Part shown: positions 8,503 through 16,568 of the stretch, one piece after another
Layout of the letters: every line of letters starts with the position of its first letter
How positions within the stretch are numbered: position 1 is the first letter of the stretch
The notes under the pieces: model-generated
What the model was told of the DNA's origin: nothing
Seen by the model: only the letters and a program-made list of their open reading frames with translations
The model's database searches: none
Translations under genes and position numbers: made by a program
DNA from: Actinokineospora spheciospongiae
Lineage (GTDB): Bacteria; Actinomycetota; Actinomycetes; Mycobacteriales; Pseudonocardiaceae
Assembly: GCF_000564855.1 (NCBI RefSeq)
Contig: NZ_AYXG01000241.1
Span: 62,001-126,000 of the forward strand
DNA: 64,000 nt
Direction: 5' to 3'

Positions 8503-9081
8503 GAGCAGACGGCGACCGAGCTGGCCCGGCGCAAGCAGATCACCGACGCGGCCATCGAGGTCATCGCCGACCTCGGCTACGGCAAGGCGTCCTTCGCCCG
8601 GATCGTCGAGCACGCGGGCCTGAGCAGCACCCGGATGATCTCCTACCACTTCGCCGACAAGTCCGACCTGGTGATGGCCGTGCTGGTCAGCGCCATCGCC
8701 GCCGGGGACGAGGTGCTCGACGCCCGCATCGCCGGGGTCGTCGACCGGGTGGAGTTGCTGCGCGCGCACATCGAGGCGCGGGTGGAGTACCTGCGCACCC
8801 ACCCCAAGCACCTGCGGGCCGTCGTCGAGATCGGGACCGGCGCGCGCGAGCCGATGTACGCGGTGGTGCTGCGCGACTTCCGCGTCGGGCGGTTGCAGCG
8901 CCAGTTGCACCAGGGGCAGCGCGAGGGCGTCTTCGGTCAGTTCGACACCGCCGTGGTGGCCGAGGCCGTCGCGAGTGCCCTCGACGGCGCCGCCCAGCGC
9001 GCCGCCGCGGAACCGGACCTCGACCTCACCGCGTACGGGCGTGAACTGGCCGACCTGTTCACCCGCGCTGTCCGCCCTTGA
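8491..9081 (+). CDS. TetR-family transcriptional regulator
   Basis: 196 residues. The helix-turn-helix is clear: RRKQITDAAIEVIADLGYGK, then SFARIVEHAGLSSTRMISYH (about residues 10-55). The C-terminal part is an alpha-helical ligand domain with no recognisable subfamily. There is no Shine-Dalgarno in front of the ATG and an inverted repeat spans the start codon, pointing to autoregulation. The next small frame is probably broken, so no target gene is apparent; the neighbouring methyltransferase lies upstream on the same strand. Confidence 0.85.
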   Translation: MQVNEQTATELARRKQITDAAIEVIADLGYGKASFARIVEHAGLSSTRMISYHFADKSDLVMAVLVSAIAAGDEVLDARIAGVVDRVELLRAHIEARVEYLRTHPKHLRAVVEIGTGAREPMYAVVLRDFRVGRLQRQLHQGQREGVFGQFDTAVVAEAVASALDGAAQRAAAEPDLDLTAYGRELADLFTRAVRP

Positions 9082-9149
9082 TCCGCATGCTGAGAACTGT
9101 CGTACCCCCCGGCTAGCGTCCCCGATCGACGTCCACCAGGGGGAACGAC

Positions 9150-9394
9150 ATGAGCACCGCACCGAACACAGCACTCGGGGCGCTCACCGCGCACCTCCAG
9201 CCCGCCGACCGCGAGCGCGGCGAGAACCGGCTGCGGCCGCGGTGGCGCCCGGCGAGGCGCCCGCGCACGGGCAACCCGGCTACCTGGCCAAGTACACCGA
9301 GCGCATCGGGGCCATGTTCGGCACCCCGGAGCGGTTCGCCGAGCTGTTCTCCACCCCGGTGGTGATCACGCCGACCCGGCTGCACGTCGTCTAG
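9150..9394 (+). pseudogene. Small hypothetical gene, apparently frameshifted
   Basis: An ATG at 9150 follows a good ribosome-binding site (CAGGGGGAACGAC) and opens a frame reading MSTAPNTALGALTAHLQPAD, which looks protein-like for about 28 residues and then becomes Arg/Pro-rich nonsense ending at 9365. Over the second half a different frame (open to the stop at 9394) carries GYLAKYTERIGAMFGTPERF and AELFSTPVVITPTRL, which has natural composition. The two halves together would make an ~80-residue protein, so a single-base indel near 9235-9245 is suspected. An alternative is a separate 50-residue gene from the GTG at 9242. I recognise no family. Confidence 0.45.
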
Positions 9395-9404
9395 CGCCCA
9401 GGGG

Positions 9405-10049
9405 CTACCCGAGGCGGCGGCGGTCCGGGCGGTCGGTCCAGGTGAGCTTCCAGTGCCTGCCGATGACCAGCGGGCCGATGCGGGCCACGGTCGGGCGGCG
9501 GATGTTCAGGTTGCCCGCCTTGACCAGGCCCGTCACCACGAACCGGGTGCCGCCGCCGGTGGCCCGGCGGGCGCCGCGGTCGCTGACGGTGCCGCCGACG
9601 ACGGTGTCGACGTGCAGGTCGCACGCCGCCTCGTCGGGGACCACCAGCTCGACCGTGCCCATGGAGACGTCCACGTCCACGGTGACGACCGGGTCGGTGA
9701 TCCGGGCCTCGGTGAAGTCGAGCTCGACCGTGCCCGCGCGGTTGCGCACCGACAGGGCGCGCGGGACGTCCCACGCGCCGCGGCGGCGGACGGTCGACAT
9801 GGAGGCCCGGATCTCCACCGGTTTCGGCTCGGGCGCGGCCGGGGCCTCGGCGCTGACCAGGCCGGGGAGGTCCACCAGGACGGCGTTCAGCTCACCGCGG
9901 GTGCGGGCGGCCAGCGCGGTGTCGGCGCGGGCGGTGAAGTCGTCCAGGGACAGCAGGCCCACCCCGATCGCCTTCTGCAGCACGCCCACCACGTGCGTGC
10001 GCTCGGCGTCGGAGACTCGGAGTTCACGGGGGTCGATGGGCGTGGTCAC
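9405..10049 (-). CDS. DUF1707 domain protein with C-terminal adhesin-like/DUF2154-type domain
   Basis: 214 residues. The N-terminal DUF1707 (about residues 5-60) is clear from LRVSDAERTHVVGVLQKAIG, then GLLSLDDFTARADTALAART and GELNAVLVDLPG. The C-terminal half consists of short beta strands with aspartate and valine (VTVDVDVSMGTVELVVPD), the pattern found in the cell-wall-active-antibiotic-response family. These proteins are common in actinomycetes and often lie near two-component systems of cell-envelope stress, as here where a response regulator gene lies 9 bp upstream. Cytoplasmic, with no membrane helix. Molecular role unknown. Confidence 0.82.
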   Translation of the reverse strand: MTTPIDPRELRVSDAERTHVVGVLQKAIGVGLLSLDDFTARADTALAARTRGELNAVLVDLPGLVSAEAPAAPEPKPVEIRASMSTVRRRGAWDVPRALSVRNRAGTVELDFTEARITDPVVTVDVDVSMGTVELVVPDEAACDLHVDTVVGGTVSDRGARRATGGGTRFVVTGLVKAGNLNIRRPTVARIGPLVIGRHWKLTWTDRPDRRRLG

Positions 10050-10058
10050 ACGTCCACT

Positions 10059-10700
10059 TTACGGTGATCCGTCGAGGCCGTGTTCGATCGCGTACCTGGC
10101 CAGTTCCACCCGGTTGTGGAGCTGGAGCTTGCGCAGCGTCGACTGCACGTGGTTCTCCACCGTGCGGTGCGACAGCACGAGCCGGTCGGCGATCTGCCGG
10201 GCGGTGAGGCCCTTGGCCACCAGCCGCAGCACCTCCGTCTCCCGGTCGGTCAGCCTCGGCGGGGACGGTTCGGCGGCCATCCGGCGGTACTCGCCGAGGA
10301 CCAGCCCGGCCAGGCCCGGGGTGAACACCGCGTCGCCCGCGGCGGTGCGCTCGACCGCGTCCACCAGCTCCGCGGCGGAGGCCGACTTGACCAGGTAGCC
10401 CGAGGCGCCCGCCTTGACCGCCTGGAGCACGTCGTCGTGCTCGCCGCTGGCGGACAGGACCAGGACGCGGGTGGTGGGCAGCGACGCGGTGATCTCCCGG
10501 GTGGCGTCCGCGCCGGACTCGCTGCCCAGGTTGAGGTCCATCAGCACCACGTCCGGGCGCACCGCCGCGGCGATGCGGACCGCGGCGGCGGCGTCGCCCG
10601 CGGTGGCCCGCACGTCGAAACCGCGCTCGGCCAGGTCCCTGGCCACGCCGTCGCGCCACATCGGGTGGTCGTCGACCACCATGACCGAGATCGTTCTCAC
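10059..10700 (-). CDS. NarL/LuxR-type response regulator (MacR-like)
   Basis: 213 residues from a GTG at 10700; the longer open frame to 10832 would run into the kinase gene and lacks family similarity. The receiver domain (1-120) has the acidic pocket in VMVVDDHPMW, the phospho-acceptor Asp in VVLMDLNLGSE (about 56) and the conserved lysine in VKAGASGYLVKSAS. The C-terminal LuxR helix-turn-helix (about 150-210) reads LTDRETEVLRLVAKGLTARQ, then IADRLVLSHRTVENHVQS. It lies just downstream of its kinase gene (58-bp gap). In Streptomyces the related MacRS system is linked to envelope/developmental control; the inference here rests on the kinase type. Confidence 0.9.
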   Translation of the reverse strand: MRTISVMVVDDHPMWRDGVARDLAERGFDVRATAGDAAAAVRIAAAVRPDVVLMDLNLGSESGADATREITASLPTTRVLVLSASGEHDDVLQAVKAGASGYLVKSASAAELVDAVERTAAGDAVFTPGLAGLVLGEYRRMAAEPSPPRLTDRETEVLRLVAKGLTARQIADRLVLSHRTVENHVQSTLRKLQLHNRVELARYAIEHGLDGSP

Positions 10701-10758
10701 GTCCGGCTCCCCACCGCGTCCCGCTCGTCGCACACCAAGTCCCGCGTCAACCCGCCCG

Positions 10759-11880
10759 TCACCACGTCCTGGGCACCCGCAGCTCCCACTCCACACCCTG
10801 CCCCGGCGCGGTTTCCAGGGTGATGGTGCCACCCAGGTCGGCCACCCGGCCGCGGATCGACCGGGCCACCCCCATCCGCCCCTGCGCCGACGCCTCCGCC
10901 AACCGGCCCTCGGGAATCCCCACCCCGTCGTCGCGGACGCTGAGCACCACCGACGACCCCAGGTCCTCCAGCAGCACCCACGCCCTCGCCGACGGACCGG
11001 CGTGCCGCGCCACGTTCTCCAGCGCCTCCCGCACCAGGAACGACAGCTCCGAGGCCACCGACCCCGGCAGCGGCACCGGCGTCCCCGGCGCCGACACGTG
11101 CACCCGCTCGGTCGTCAACACCTGGAGCAGACCGCGCAGGTCCACCTCCCCGGAGGACGACTCCAGCGGCGCCGCCGACACCAGCGCGCGCAGCGCCACC
11201 TCCTGCCGACCGGCCAGCTCGCCCAGCTCCGCGGCCTCCCCGCCGACCTCCAGCCCGCGCTTGCGGACCCGGGCCAGCACCTGCAGCACGCTGTCGTGGA
11301 TGCCGCGGGCCAGCCGCTCCCGCTCCGCGGTCGCCGCCTCGATCCGCTCCGCCGCCGCCAGCCGCAGCGCCGACTGCCGCGACGTCGTCGCCGCCAGGCC
11401 CAGCACGAACCCGATGCCGACCAGCAGCACCATGTCCCGCAGCAGGTCGATGTCGACGAACCCGCGCACCGCGAAGTTGCACAGCGACACCACCAGCCCG
11501 AACGCGGTGCCGCCGAGCATCCCGGCCCGGATCGCGCCGAACGCCACCACGGCCGTCACCCACACCGTCGGCACCAGCGGCACCTCACCGGCGAGCTGGG
11601 CGGGCGTCAGCGCCCACCGCGACAGCGCCATCAGACCGCAGCAGACCGCGAGGTCGACGAGGGTGAACCACAGCCCGGCGCCGCGCCGCGGGTAGTACAG
11701 CCCGGTGGCGAGCGTCCACACCGCCATGCCGCCGACGACCGCCCACGCCAGCCAGGTCCGCGCGTACTCGCCGTGGTGCGCGGCCACGACCACCCCGGCG
11801 AAGCACAGCGTGATCACCCGCAGCAGCACCCCGGCCCGCCACAGCGGAGCGGCCGGGTCGCGGGGGACCCGGGCGGTCAC
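10759..11880 (-). CDS. MacS-like sensor histidine kinase (DUF5931 N-terminus, HisKA_3, HATPase)
   Basis: 373 residues from a GTG at 11880 that overlaps the upstream transporter stop (GTGA). The N-terminal half contains about five hydrophobic helices (VITLCFAGVVVAAHH, then AWAVVGGMAVWTLATG and others) like the DUF5931 sensor domain. The dimerisation box with the phospho-accepting His is ERLARGIHDSVLQVLARV (about residue 195), followed by a GHKL ATPase with LVREALENVARHAG (N box), VRDDGVGIPEG (G1) and RMGVARSIRGRV. It signals to the response regulator next to it. Being translationally coupled to an AI-2E family transporter is notable. The stimulus is unknown. Confidence 0.88.
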   Translation of the reverse strand: MTARVPRDPAAPLWRAGVLLRVITLCFAGVVVAAHHGEYARTWLAWAVVGGMAVWTLATGLYYPRRGAGLWFTLVDLAVCCGLMALSRWALTPAQLAGEVPLVPTVWVTAVVAFGAIRAGMLGGTAFGLVVSLCNFAVRGFVDIDLLRDMVLLVGIGFVLGLAATTSRQSALRLAAAERIEAATAERERLARGIHDSVLQVLARVRKRGLEVGGEAAELGELAGRQEVALRALVSAAPLESSSGEVDLRGLLQVLTTERVHVSAPGTPVPLPGSVASELSFLVREALENVARHAGPSARAWVLLEDLGSSVVLSVRDDGVGIPEGRLAEASAQGRMGVARSIRGRVADLGGTITLETAPGQGVEWELRVPRTW

Positions 11881-13094
11881 TCCACCCGCTCCACCCCGTC
11901 GTTGGGCTGCGACGCCTCGTCCTCCAGCGGTTCGACCTGCTCCGGGTCCGGGGCCGACTCGTGCAGCAGCGACCGGATGCCCGCGTTGAGCACCGCCAGC
12001 AGCGGCACCGACAGCAGCGCGCCGGAGATCCCGGCGGCGAGCAGGCCCGCGGCGATCGCCAGCACCACGGCCAGCGGGTGCAGCCGGACCGCCCGGCCGA
12101 GCAGCCACGGTTGCAGCACGTGGCTCTCCAGTTGCATCACCCCGACCAGGATGATCAGCACGACCAGCGCCGCCAGCGGCCCGTTGGCCACCAGCGCCAC
12201 CAGGATCGCCACGCTGCCCGCGATCAGCGCGCCGATGATCGGGATGAACGCGGTGAGGAAGACCAGGGCGGCCAGCGGGATCACCAGCGGCACCCCGACG
12301 AAGTAGAGGCCGATGCCGACGCCGACCGCGTCCACCACGGCCACCGCCGCCGTCGCCCGCACGTAGCTGACCAGCGAGGAGAACCCGCGCTTGCCCGCCA
12401 CGTCGACCCGGTCGCGCACCGGCGAGGGGACGCCGCGCACGACGAACCCCCAGATGGCGCCGCCGTCGTGCAGGAAGAAGATCAGCACGAAGATCGTCAG
12501 CAGCAGCCCGGTGAGGACCTCGCCGATGGTCGCCGCGGTGGTGATCGCCCCGGAGGTGATCTCCGCCTGGTTCGCCTTGAGCGAGTCGATCGCGTTGGTC
12601 AGGAAGCTCTGGATCTGGTCCTGCCGCAGGTGCAGCGGCCCGTTGGCCAGCCAGCCGCGGATGGTGTCCAGGCTGGAGCTGACCTGGGTCTGCAACTCCG
12701 GCAGGCCGTTGACGAACTCGGTGATCACGAAGGTCAGCACGCCGCCGAGCACGGCGATGCCGCCGACCATCACGATCAGCGTGGCCAGCGCCCTGGGCAC
12801 CCGCCACTCCACCAGCTTGCTCACCCCGGGGGCCATCAGCGCCGCGAGCAGCAGCGCGATCGCGATCGGCACCACCACCGCGGCGAAGTAGCCGAGCAGC
12901 CAGATGATCACGTACAGCGCGCCGATGATCACCAGGAAGCGCCAGGACAGCGCCGCGCTCACCCGCATGCCCCTGGGCACGAACGGGGTCACGTCCTCGG
13001 TCAGCGGTACCGACCGGTGCTTCAGACCTGCGACGCGGTTTCTGCTCACCGCGATCACGGTATCGGGCGAAACCGCCTGCGGCGATCTCTTCAT
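11877..13094 (-). CDS. AI-2E family transporter (PerM/TqsA-type membrane protein)
   Basis: 405 residues, with about eight membrane helices: a first pair (FLVIIGALYVIIWLLGYFAA), a second (PIAIALLLAALMAPGV), a periplasmic segment, then the characteristic ISQ-like central region and a C-terminal set ending with VGVMQLESHVLQPWLLGR, the most conserved stretch of the AI-2E_transport family. Members have been tied to autoinducer export, Na+/H+ exchange and osmoprotection, so the substrate is not predictable. The tail is acidic. First gene of a probable transporter-kinase-regulator operon. Its start codon lies only 8 bp from that of the divergent gene on the plus strand; a later GTG start near 13049 cannot be excluded. 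Confidence 0.9.
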   Translation of the reverse strand: MKRSPQAVSPDTVIAVSRNRVAGLKHRSVPLTEDVTPFVPRGMRVSAALSWRFLVIIGALYVIIWLLGYFAAVVVPIAIALLLAALMAPGVSKLVEWRVPRALATLIVMVGGIAVLGGVLTFVITEFVNGLPELQTQVSSSLDTIRGWLANGPLHLRQDQIQSFLTNAIDSLKANQAEITSGAITTAATIGEVLTGLLLTIFVLIFFLHDGGAIWGFVVRGVPSPVRDRVDVAGKRGFSSLVSYVRATAAVAVVDAVGVGIGLYFVGVPLVIPLAALVFLTAFIPIIGALIAGSVAILVALVANGPLAALVVLIILVGVMQLESHVLQPWLLGRAVRLHPLAVVLAIAAGLLAAGISGALLSVPLLAVLNAGIRSLLHESAPDPEQVEPLEDEASQPNDGVERVE

Positions 13095-13102
13095 CTGATC
13101 TC

Positions 13103-15325
13103 ATGGGAGCCGTGACCGCCCGGATACCGCCTGCTCAGCTCACCGAAACCGAGCGCGAGGTGTGGGCAGCGTTCGCGGGCGGGACCGTGCTGGACCTCTC
13201 GGCCCACGACGACCGCCGCGTCCGCGGCGAGGTGCTGACCGGGCTGCTGCTCGGCGCCTACCCGCTCGACGACGGCGCCATGCCCGCCCTGCGCCTGGAC
13301 AACGCCCACGTCACGGGCGAGTGGGAGCTGGAGGGCCGCGAGGTCGGGCACGTGCTGAGCCTGCACGGCTGCGCCTTCGAGCGGCCGCCGGACCTGCGGA
13401 TGGCGCGGCTGGTCACCCTCAGCCTGCGCGGCTGCGCGCTGCCCGGGCTGCGCGCGCGGAACCTGCGGGTCGGCAGCGACCTGCGGCTGGAACTCGGTTT
13501 CCACTGCACCGGTGTGCTCGACCTCACCGACGCCACCGTCGAGGGCACGCTGCGCCTGTCGGGGGCCACCCTCACCCACCCCGAGGGCGTCGCGCTGCGC
13601 GCCGAACGGCTCCGGGTGACCGGGTCGGTGCAGGCGATCGCGCTGCAGGTGGCGGGCGAGCTGCTGTTCACCGGCGCCGATATCGGCGGCGGCGCGCACT
13701 TCTCCGACGCCGAGCTGCGCAACCCCGGCCGGGTCGCGCTGGAGGCCTCCGGGCTCGTCGTCACCGACAGCCTGTTCTGCGACAACGGCTTCGACGCCAC
13801 CGGCTCGGTCCGCTTCGCCGGGGCCCGCATCGGCGGCGACGCGGTGTTCTCCGGCGCGCTGCTGTCCGAGGCGCCCAGCCGCGACAAGCACGTGCTGGTG
13901 CTCACCGGCGACGCGGACGCCGACGGGTACGTGCTCGACGCCGACCGGCTGCGCGTCGACGGCGACCTGCGCCTCGACGCCGGGTTCACCGCCGCGGGCA
14001 CCGTGGGCCTGCGCGGCGCCCGCATCGGCGGCCACCTGCTGCTCTCCGGCGCGGTCCTCGGCTCCCGGGGCGTGCTCCCCGGGCTGGAGGCGGCCTTCGC
14101 CTCGGGCACCCCGGTGACCACCGTCCCGTTCGCCCTGGTCGCCGACGGCATCGAGGTCGGCGGCGACGTGGAGGCCCGCGACCGGGTGCGCGGGCGGGCC
14201 GGGGACGCGCTGCGCGCCCACGGCCAGGTCCGCTTCGTCGACGGCGTGGTGCACGGCAGCGCCAGCTTCTCCCGGGCCCGGCTGCGCGCCCCCGGCCTCG
14301 ACGCCCTGTTCGCCGACCGGCTGCGCGTGGCGGGCACCCTGTTCCTGCGCCACATCCGGGTCAGCGGCTCGGTGCGGTTGCAGAACGCGCACATCGGCTC
14401 CAGCCTCGACTGCTCCGGCGCGCACCTGATCAAACCGCGGCTGCGCCCGGACGGCACCGTCAAGCCCTCGCTGGACGCCAGGGTCGCCACCATCGGCAAG
14501 GACCTGCTGTGCAGCCGCGGCTTCCGCGCCCTCGGCGGCGTCCGCATCCGGCTGTCCGAGGTCGGCAAGCGGGTCACCTTCCAGGGCGCCCGCCTCGGCG
14601 GTCGCACCAAACCCGGCCACCCGGTGCCGACCAGGGTGTTGCAGGCCTACGGGCTGATCGCGCAGGAACTGGTGCTGCTGTTCGACGAGCGCCACCCGCC
14701 CGCCGGGTCGGTCGCGCTGACCAGGGCCACCGCCGCGTCGGTCACCGACGGCCCCGGGCTGTGGGCCGCGCGCGGCGGGGTCGAACTGGAGGACTTCACC
14801 TACTCGGCGATCCGCGCCGACCCGGAGGTGACGGTCCGCACCCGGTTGCGCTGGCTGCGGCAGGTGCAGCCCGACTTCGCGCCCGGCCCCTACGAGCGGC
14901 TGGCCGCGGTGTACGCCGAGGGCGGTGAGGAGGAGATGGCGCAGGTGGTGCAGCTCGAGCGGCAGCGCCGCCGCTACTCCGAGCTGCACGTGGCGGGCCG
15001 GATCTGGGGGAAGTTGCAGGAGTGGACCGTCGGCTTCGGCTACCGGCCGTGGCTGGCGATCGTGTGGCTGGCGCTGTTCTGGCTGGTCGGGCTGGTGTGG
15101 TTCGCCACGCACCGGATGGTGCGGCTCAACTCCGACACCGACCCGGTGTGGAACCCGCCGCTGCTGGCCACCGACCTGCTGCTGCCGATCATCGACCTGG
15201 GCCAGGACAACATGTGGCGGATGGCCGGGGTCTCCCAGTGGATCGCGGGAACGCTCATCGCCGTCGGCTGGATTCTCGCCACCACGGTGGCCGCGGGCGC
15301 GACCCGGGTGCTGAAGCGCGGCTGA
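13103..15325 (+). CDS. Large beta-solenoid-repeat protein with two C-terminal membrane helices
   Basis: 740 residues. Residues ~60-560 are an extended array of short strands with the recurrent pattern R(I/L)xVxGxLxLxxxxxxGxVxLxGAxIGGxLxxSGA, e.g. GSVRFAGARIGGDAVFSGA, VGLRGARIGGHLLLSGAVL and VRLQNAHIGSSLDCSGAHL. This is what a right-handed beta-helix looks like and is related in style to pentapeptide-repeat proteins. Two hydrophobic segments follow (WLAIVWLALFWLVGLVWFA near 650 and WIAGTLIAVGWILATTVAA near 715). Similar proteins in Streptomyces databases carry the unsupported label 'membrane-associated oxidoreductase'; I see no redox motif. No signal peptide, so the solenoid is probably cytoplasmic and tethered at its C-terminus. 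Function unknown. Confidence 0.8.
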   Translation: MGAVTARIPPAQLTETEREVWAAFAGGTVLDLSAHDDRRVRGEVLTGLLLGAYPLDDGAMPALRLDNAHVTGEWELEGREVGHVLSLHGCAFERPPDLRMARLVTLSLRGCALPGLRARNLRVGSDLRLELGFHCTGVLDLTDATVEGTLRLSGATLTHPEGVALRAERLRVTGSVQAIALQVAGELLFTGADIGGGAHFSDAELRNPGRVALEASGLVVTDSLFCDNGFDATGSVRFAGARIGGDAVFSGALLSEAPSRDKHVLVLTGDADADGYVLDADRLRVDGDLRLDAGFTAAGTVGLRGARIGGHLLLSGAVLGSRGVLPGLEAAFASGTPVTTVPFALVADGIEVGGDVEARDRVRGRAGDALRAHGQVRFVDGVVHGSASFSRARLRAPGLDALFADRLRVAGTLFLRHIRVSGSVRLQNAHIGSSLDCSGAHLIKPRLRPDGTVKPSLDARVATIGKDLLCSRGFRALGGVRIRLSEVGKRVTFQGARLGGRTKPGHPVPTRVLQAYGLIAQELVLLFDERHPPAGSVALTRATAASVTDGPGLWAARGGVELEDFTYSAIRADPEVTVRTRLRWLRQVQPDFAPGPYERLAAVYAEGGEEEMAQVVQLERQRRRYSELHVAGRIWGKLQEWTVGFGYRPWLAIVWLALFWLVGLVWFATHRMVRLNSDTDPVWNPPLLATDLLLPIIDLGQDNMWRMAGVSQWIAGTLIAVGWILATTVAAGATRVLKRG

Positions 15326-15539
15326 GCCGACCCGCCGCGCGGCTTGTGGACAGCTCTCCCGGATTGGCGGTCCAACCTCGGGATCATGACCGAGGGTTAC
15401 CTGTGGAAACACTCTGTGTTGACCACACGATGTGATGAGGCTCGGTGGTCACGCTCGCATCACGGACCCCTCTGGTGACAGTGTCTGCCGGGCACGGACC
15501 CGACCGTGCGCACCCGATCGGAAGGCTGATCCGAAGGCG

Positions 15540-16334
15540 ATGCGGAACCGAACCGTGGACCAGGAGCAGAGGGAGCCGTCCGCCGCACTGCGGCGCGCGC
15601 TCTCGCGCACCCTCCTCGTCCTCGGTGGCGCCGTCGCCACGACCGCCGCGGCGTGGGCCGTCTCCACCGCCACCGCCAGCGCGGACGCCCCGCTCGTCCC
15701 CCCGACCCTCCCCTCGGTGGGGATCACCCAACTCCAGGTCCCCAGCGTGGTCGGGGCCCCCGAACTGGTCGAACAGCTCGCCGACGGGGTCGGCAGGTTG
15801 CTCGACCCGGACCGGGCCAAGACCGCGGTCGAGGACCTCGGTCGTGATGTCACCCAGCACCTGACCCCGCCGCCGACCGCCCCCGCGCAGGTCGACGACG
15901 CGGTCGTCGGCGAGATCACGGCGCCGGTCGAGCAGCAGCCCGCGCCCCCGGCGACGACGGCACCGCCCGCGGTCGAGGTCGCCCCCGAGGCGGTCGCCCC
16001 CGCGGCGACCCCGACCCCGGTGGTCGAGACCGCGGCGGCCCCCGCCGCCGAGGAGCGCGCGCCCGCCGACGGCACCACCCGCCGCGGTTCCCCGCGCGCC
16101 GCGACGTCCACCCCGCTCCTCCCCCACCCCCAGGCCCCGAAGAACCCGTTCACCGCGCCCGCGCCGGTGAACCCGGGGCACACCACCGGGTCCGGCGGCA
16201 CCGACGCCCCGACCCTGGGCCTGCTCTCCGCGGTCCCGGCCGACACCGAGCTGCTCCCCGTCGGCGCGCTGCGCACCGACGGCATCCGGCTCCCGGTGGT
16301 CGCCCAGACGCAGCCGGGCGTCATCCCCGACTGA
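15540..16334 (+). CDS. Secreted Ala/Pro-rich protein of unknown function
   Basis: 264 residues from an ATG preceded by GAAGG; an upstream in-frame ATG at 15432 gives a Cys/Arg-rich extension without similarity to a leader and is rejected. A signal peptide is evident: basic start with RRALSR, hydrophobic core TLLVLGGAVATTAAAWAV and a STATASA cleavage region at about residue 47. The mature part starts with a helical segment (VVGAPELVEQLADGVGRLLD), then becomes a Pro/Ala/Thr-rich linker, and ends DTELLPVGALRTDGIRLPVV. No catalytic motif or sortase signal. It precedes the chaplin-like repeat gene by 234 bp on the same strand, and both are exported, suggesting a shared surface role (inference). 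Confidence 0.75.
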   Translation: MRNRTVDQEQREPSAALRRALSRTLLVLGGAVATTAAAWAVSTATASADAPLVPPTLPSVGITQLQVPSVVGAPELVEQLADGVGRLLDPDRAKTAVEDLGRDVTQHLTPPPTAPAQVDDAVVGEITAPVEQQPAPPATTAPPAVEVAPEAVAPAATPTPVVETAAAPAAEERAPADGTTRRGSPRAATSTPLLPHPQAPKNPFTAPAPVNPGHTTGSGGTDAPTLGLLSAVPADTELLPVGALRTDGIRLPVVAQTQPGVIPD

Positions 16335-16348
16335 TCCCACGGCGTGAC

Positions 16349-16370
16349 CCGGGAGCCCCCGCGCTCCCGG
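16349..16370 (+). terminator. Hairpin after the secreted-protein gene
   Basis: CCGGGAGC / GCTCCCGG form an 8-bp perfect stem with a six-base loop, 14 bp past the stop codon at 16334. No T-run, as usual for this GC content. Confidence 0.5.
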
Positions 16371-16438
16371 CCGGTCATGCCCGCGGTCGGCACGGCCCGC
16401 GTCCAGCCACACCCCCAGGGCTCCGCCCTACCGCAAGT

Positions 16439-16457
16439 CAGGGCGGTTCTCGCCCTG
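16439..16457 (+). promoter_or_regulatory. Short hairpin in the leader of the chaplin-like gene
   Basis: CAGGGCG-GTTCT-CGCCCTG can form a 7-bp stem about 110 bp before the start codon at 16569. It may lie in the 5' leader or in the promoter. Function is not evident. Confidence 0.3.
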
Positions 16458-16568
16458 CGATCCCCGACGGGCCGACCCGTTGTTCCGACGCCCAGCGCGT
16501 CCGGTGGCCCGTGCACCTCCCGCCAGGGAAACCCCCGTATGGGAAAAACACTGAAGGAGAACACCAGA

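Noticed and set aside
15345-15410. Further DnaA-like words (TGTGGACAG, TGTGGAAAC) before the secreted-protein gene
   Set aside because: Each has mismatches at positions that matter, and two isolated words are not a cluster.
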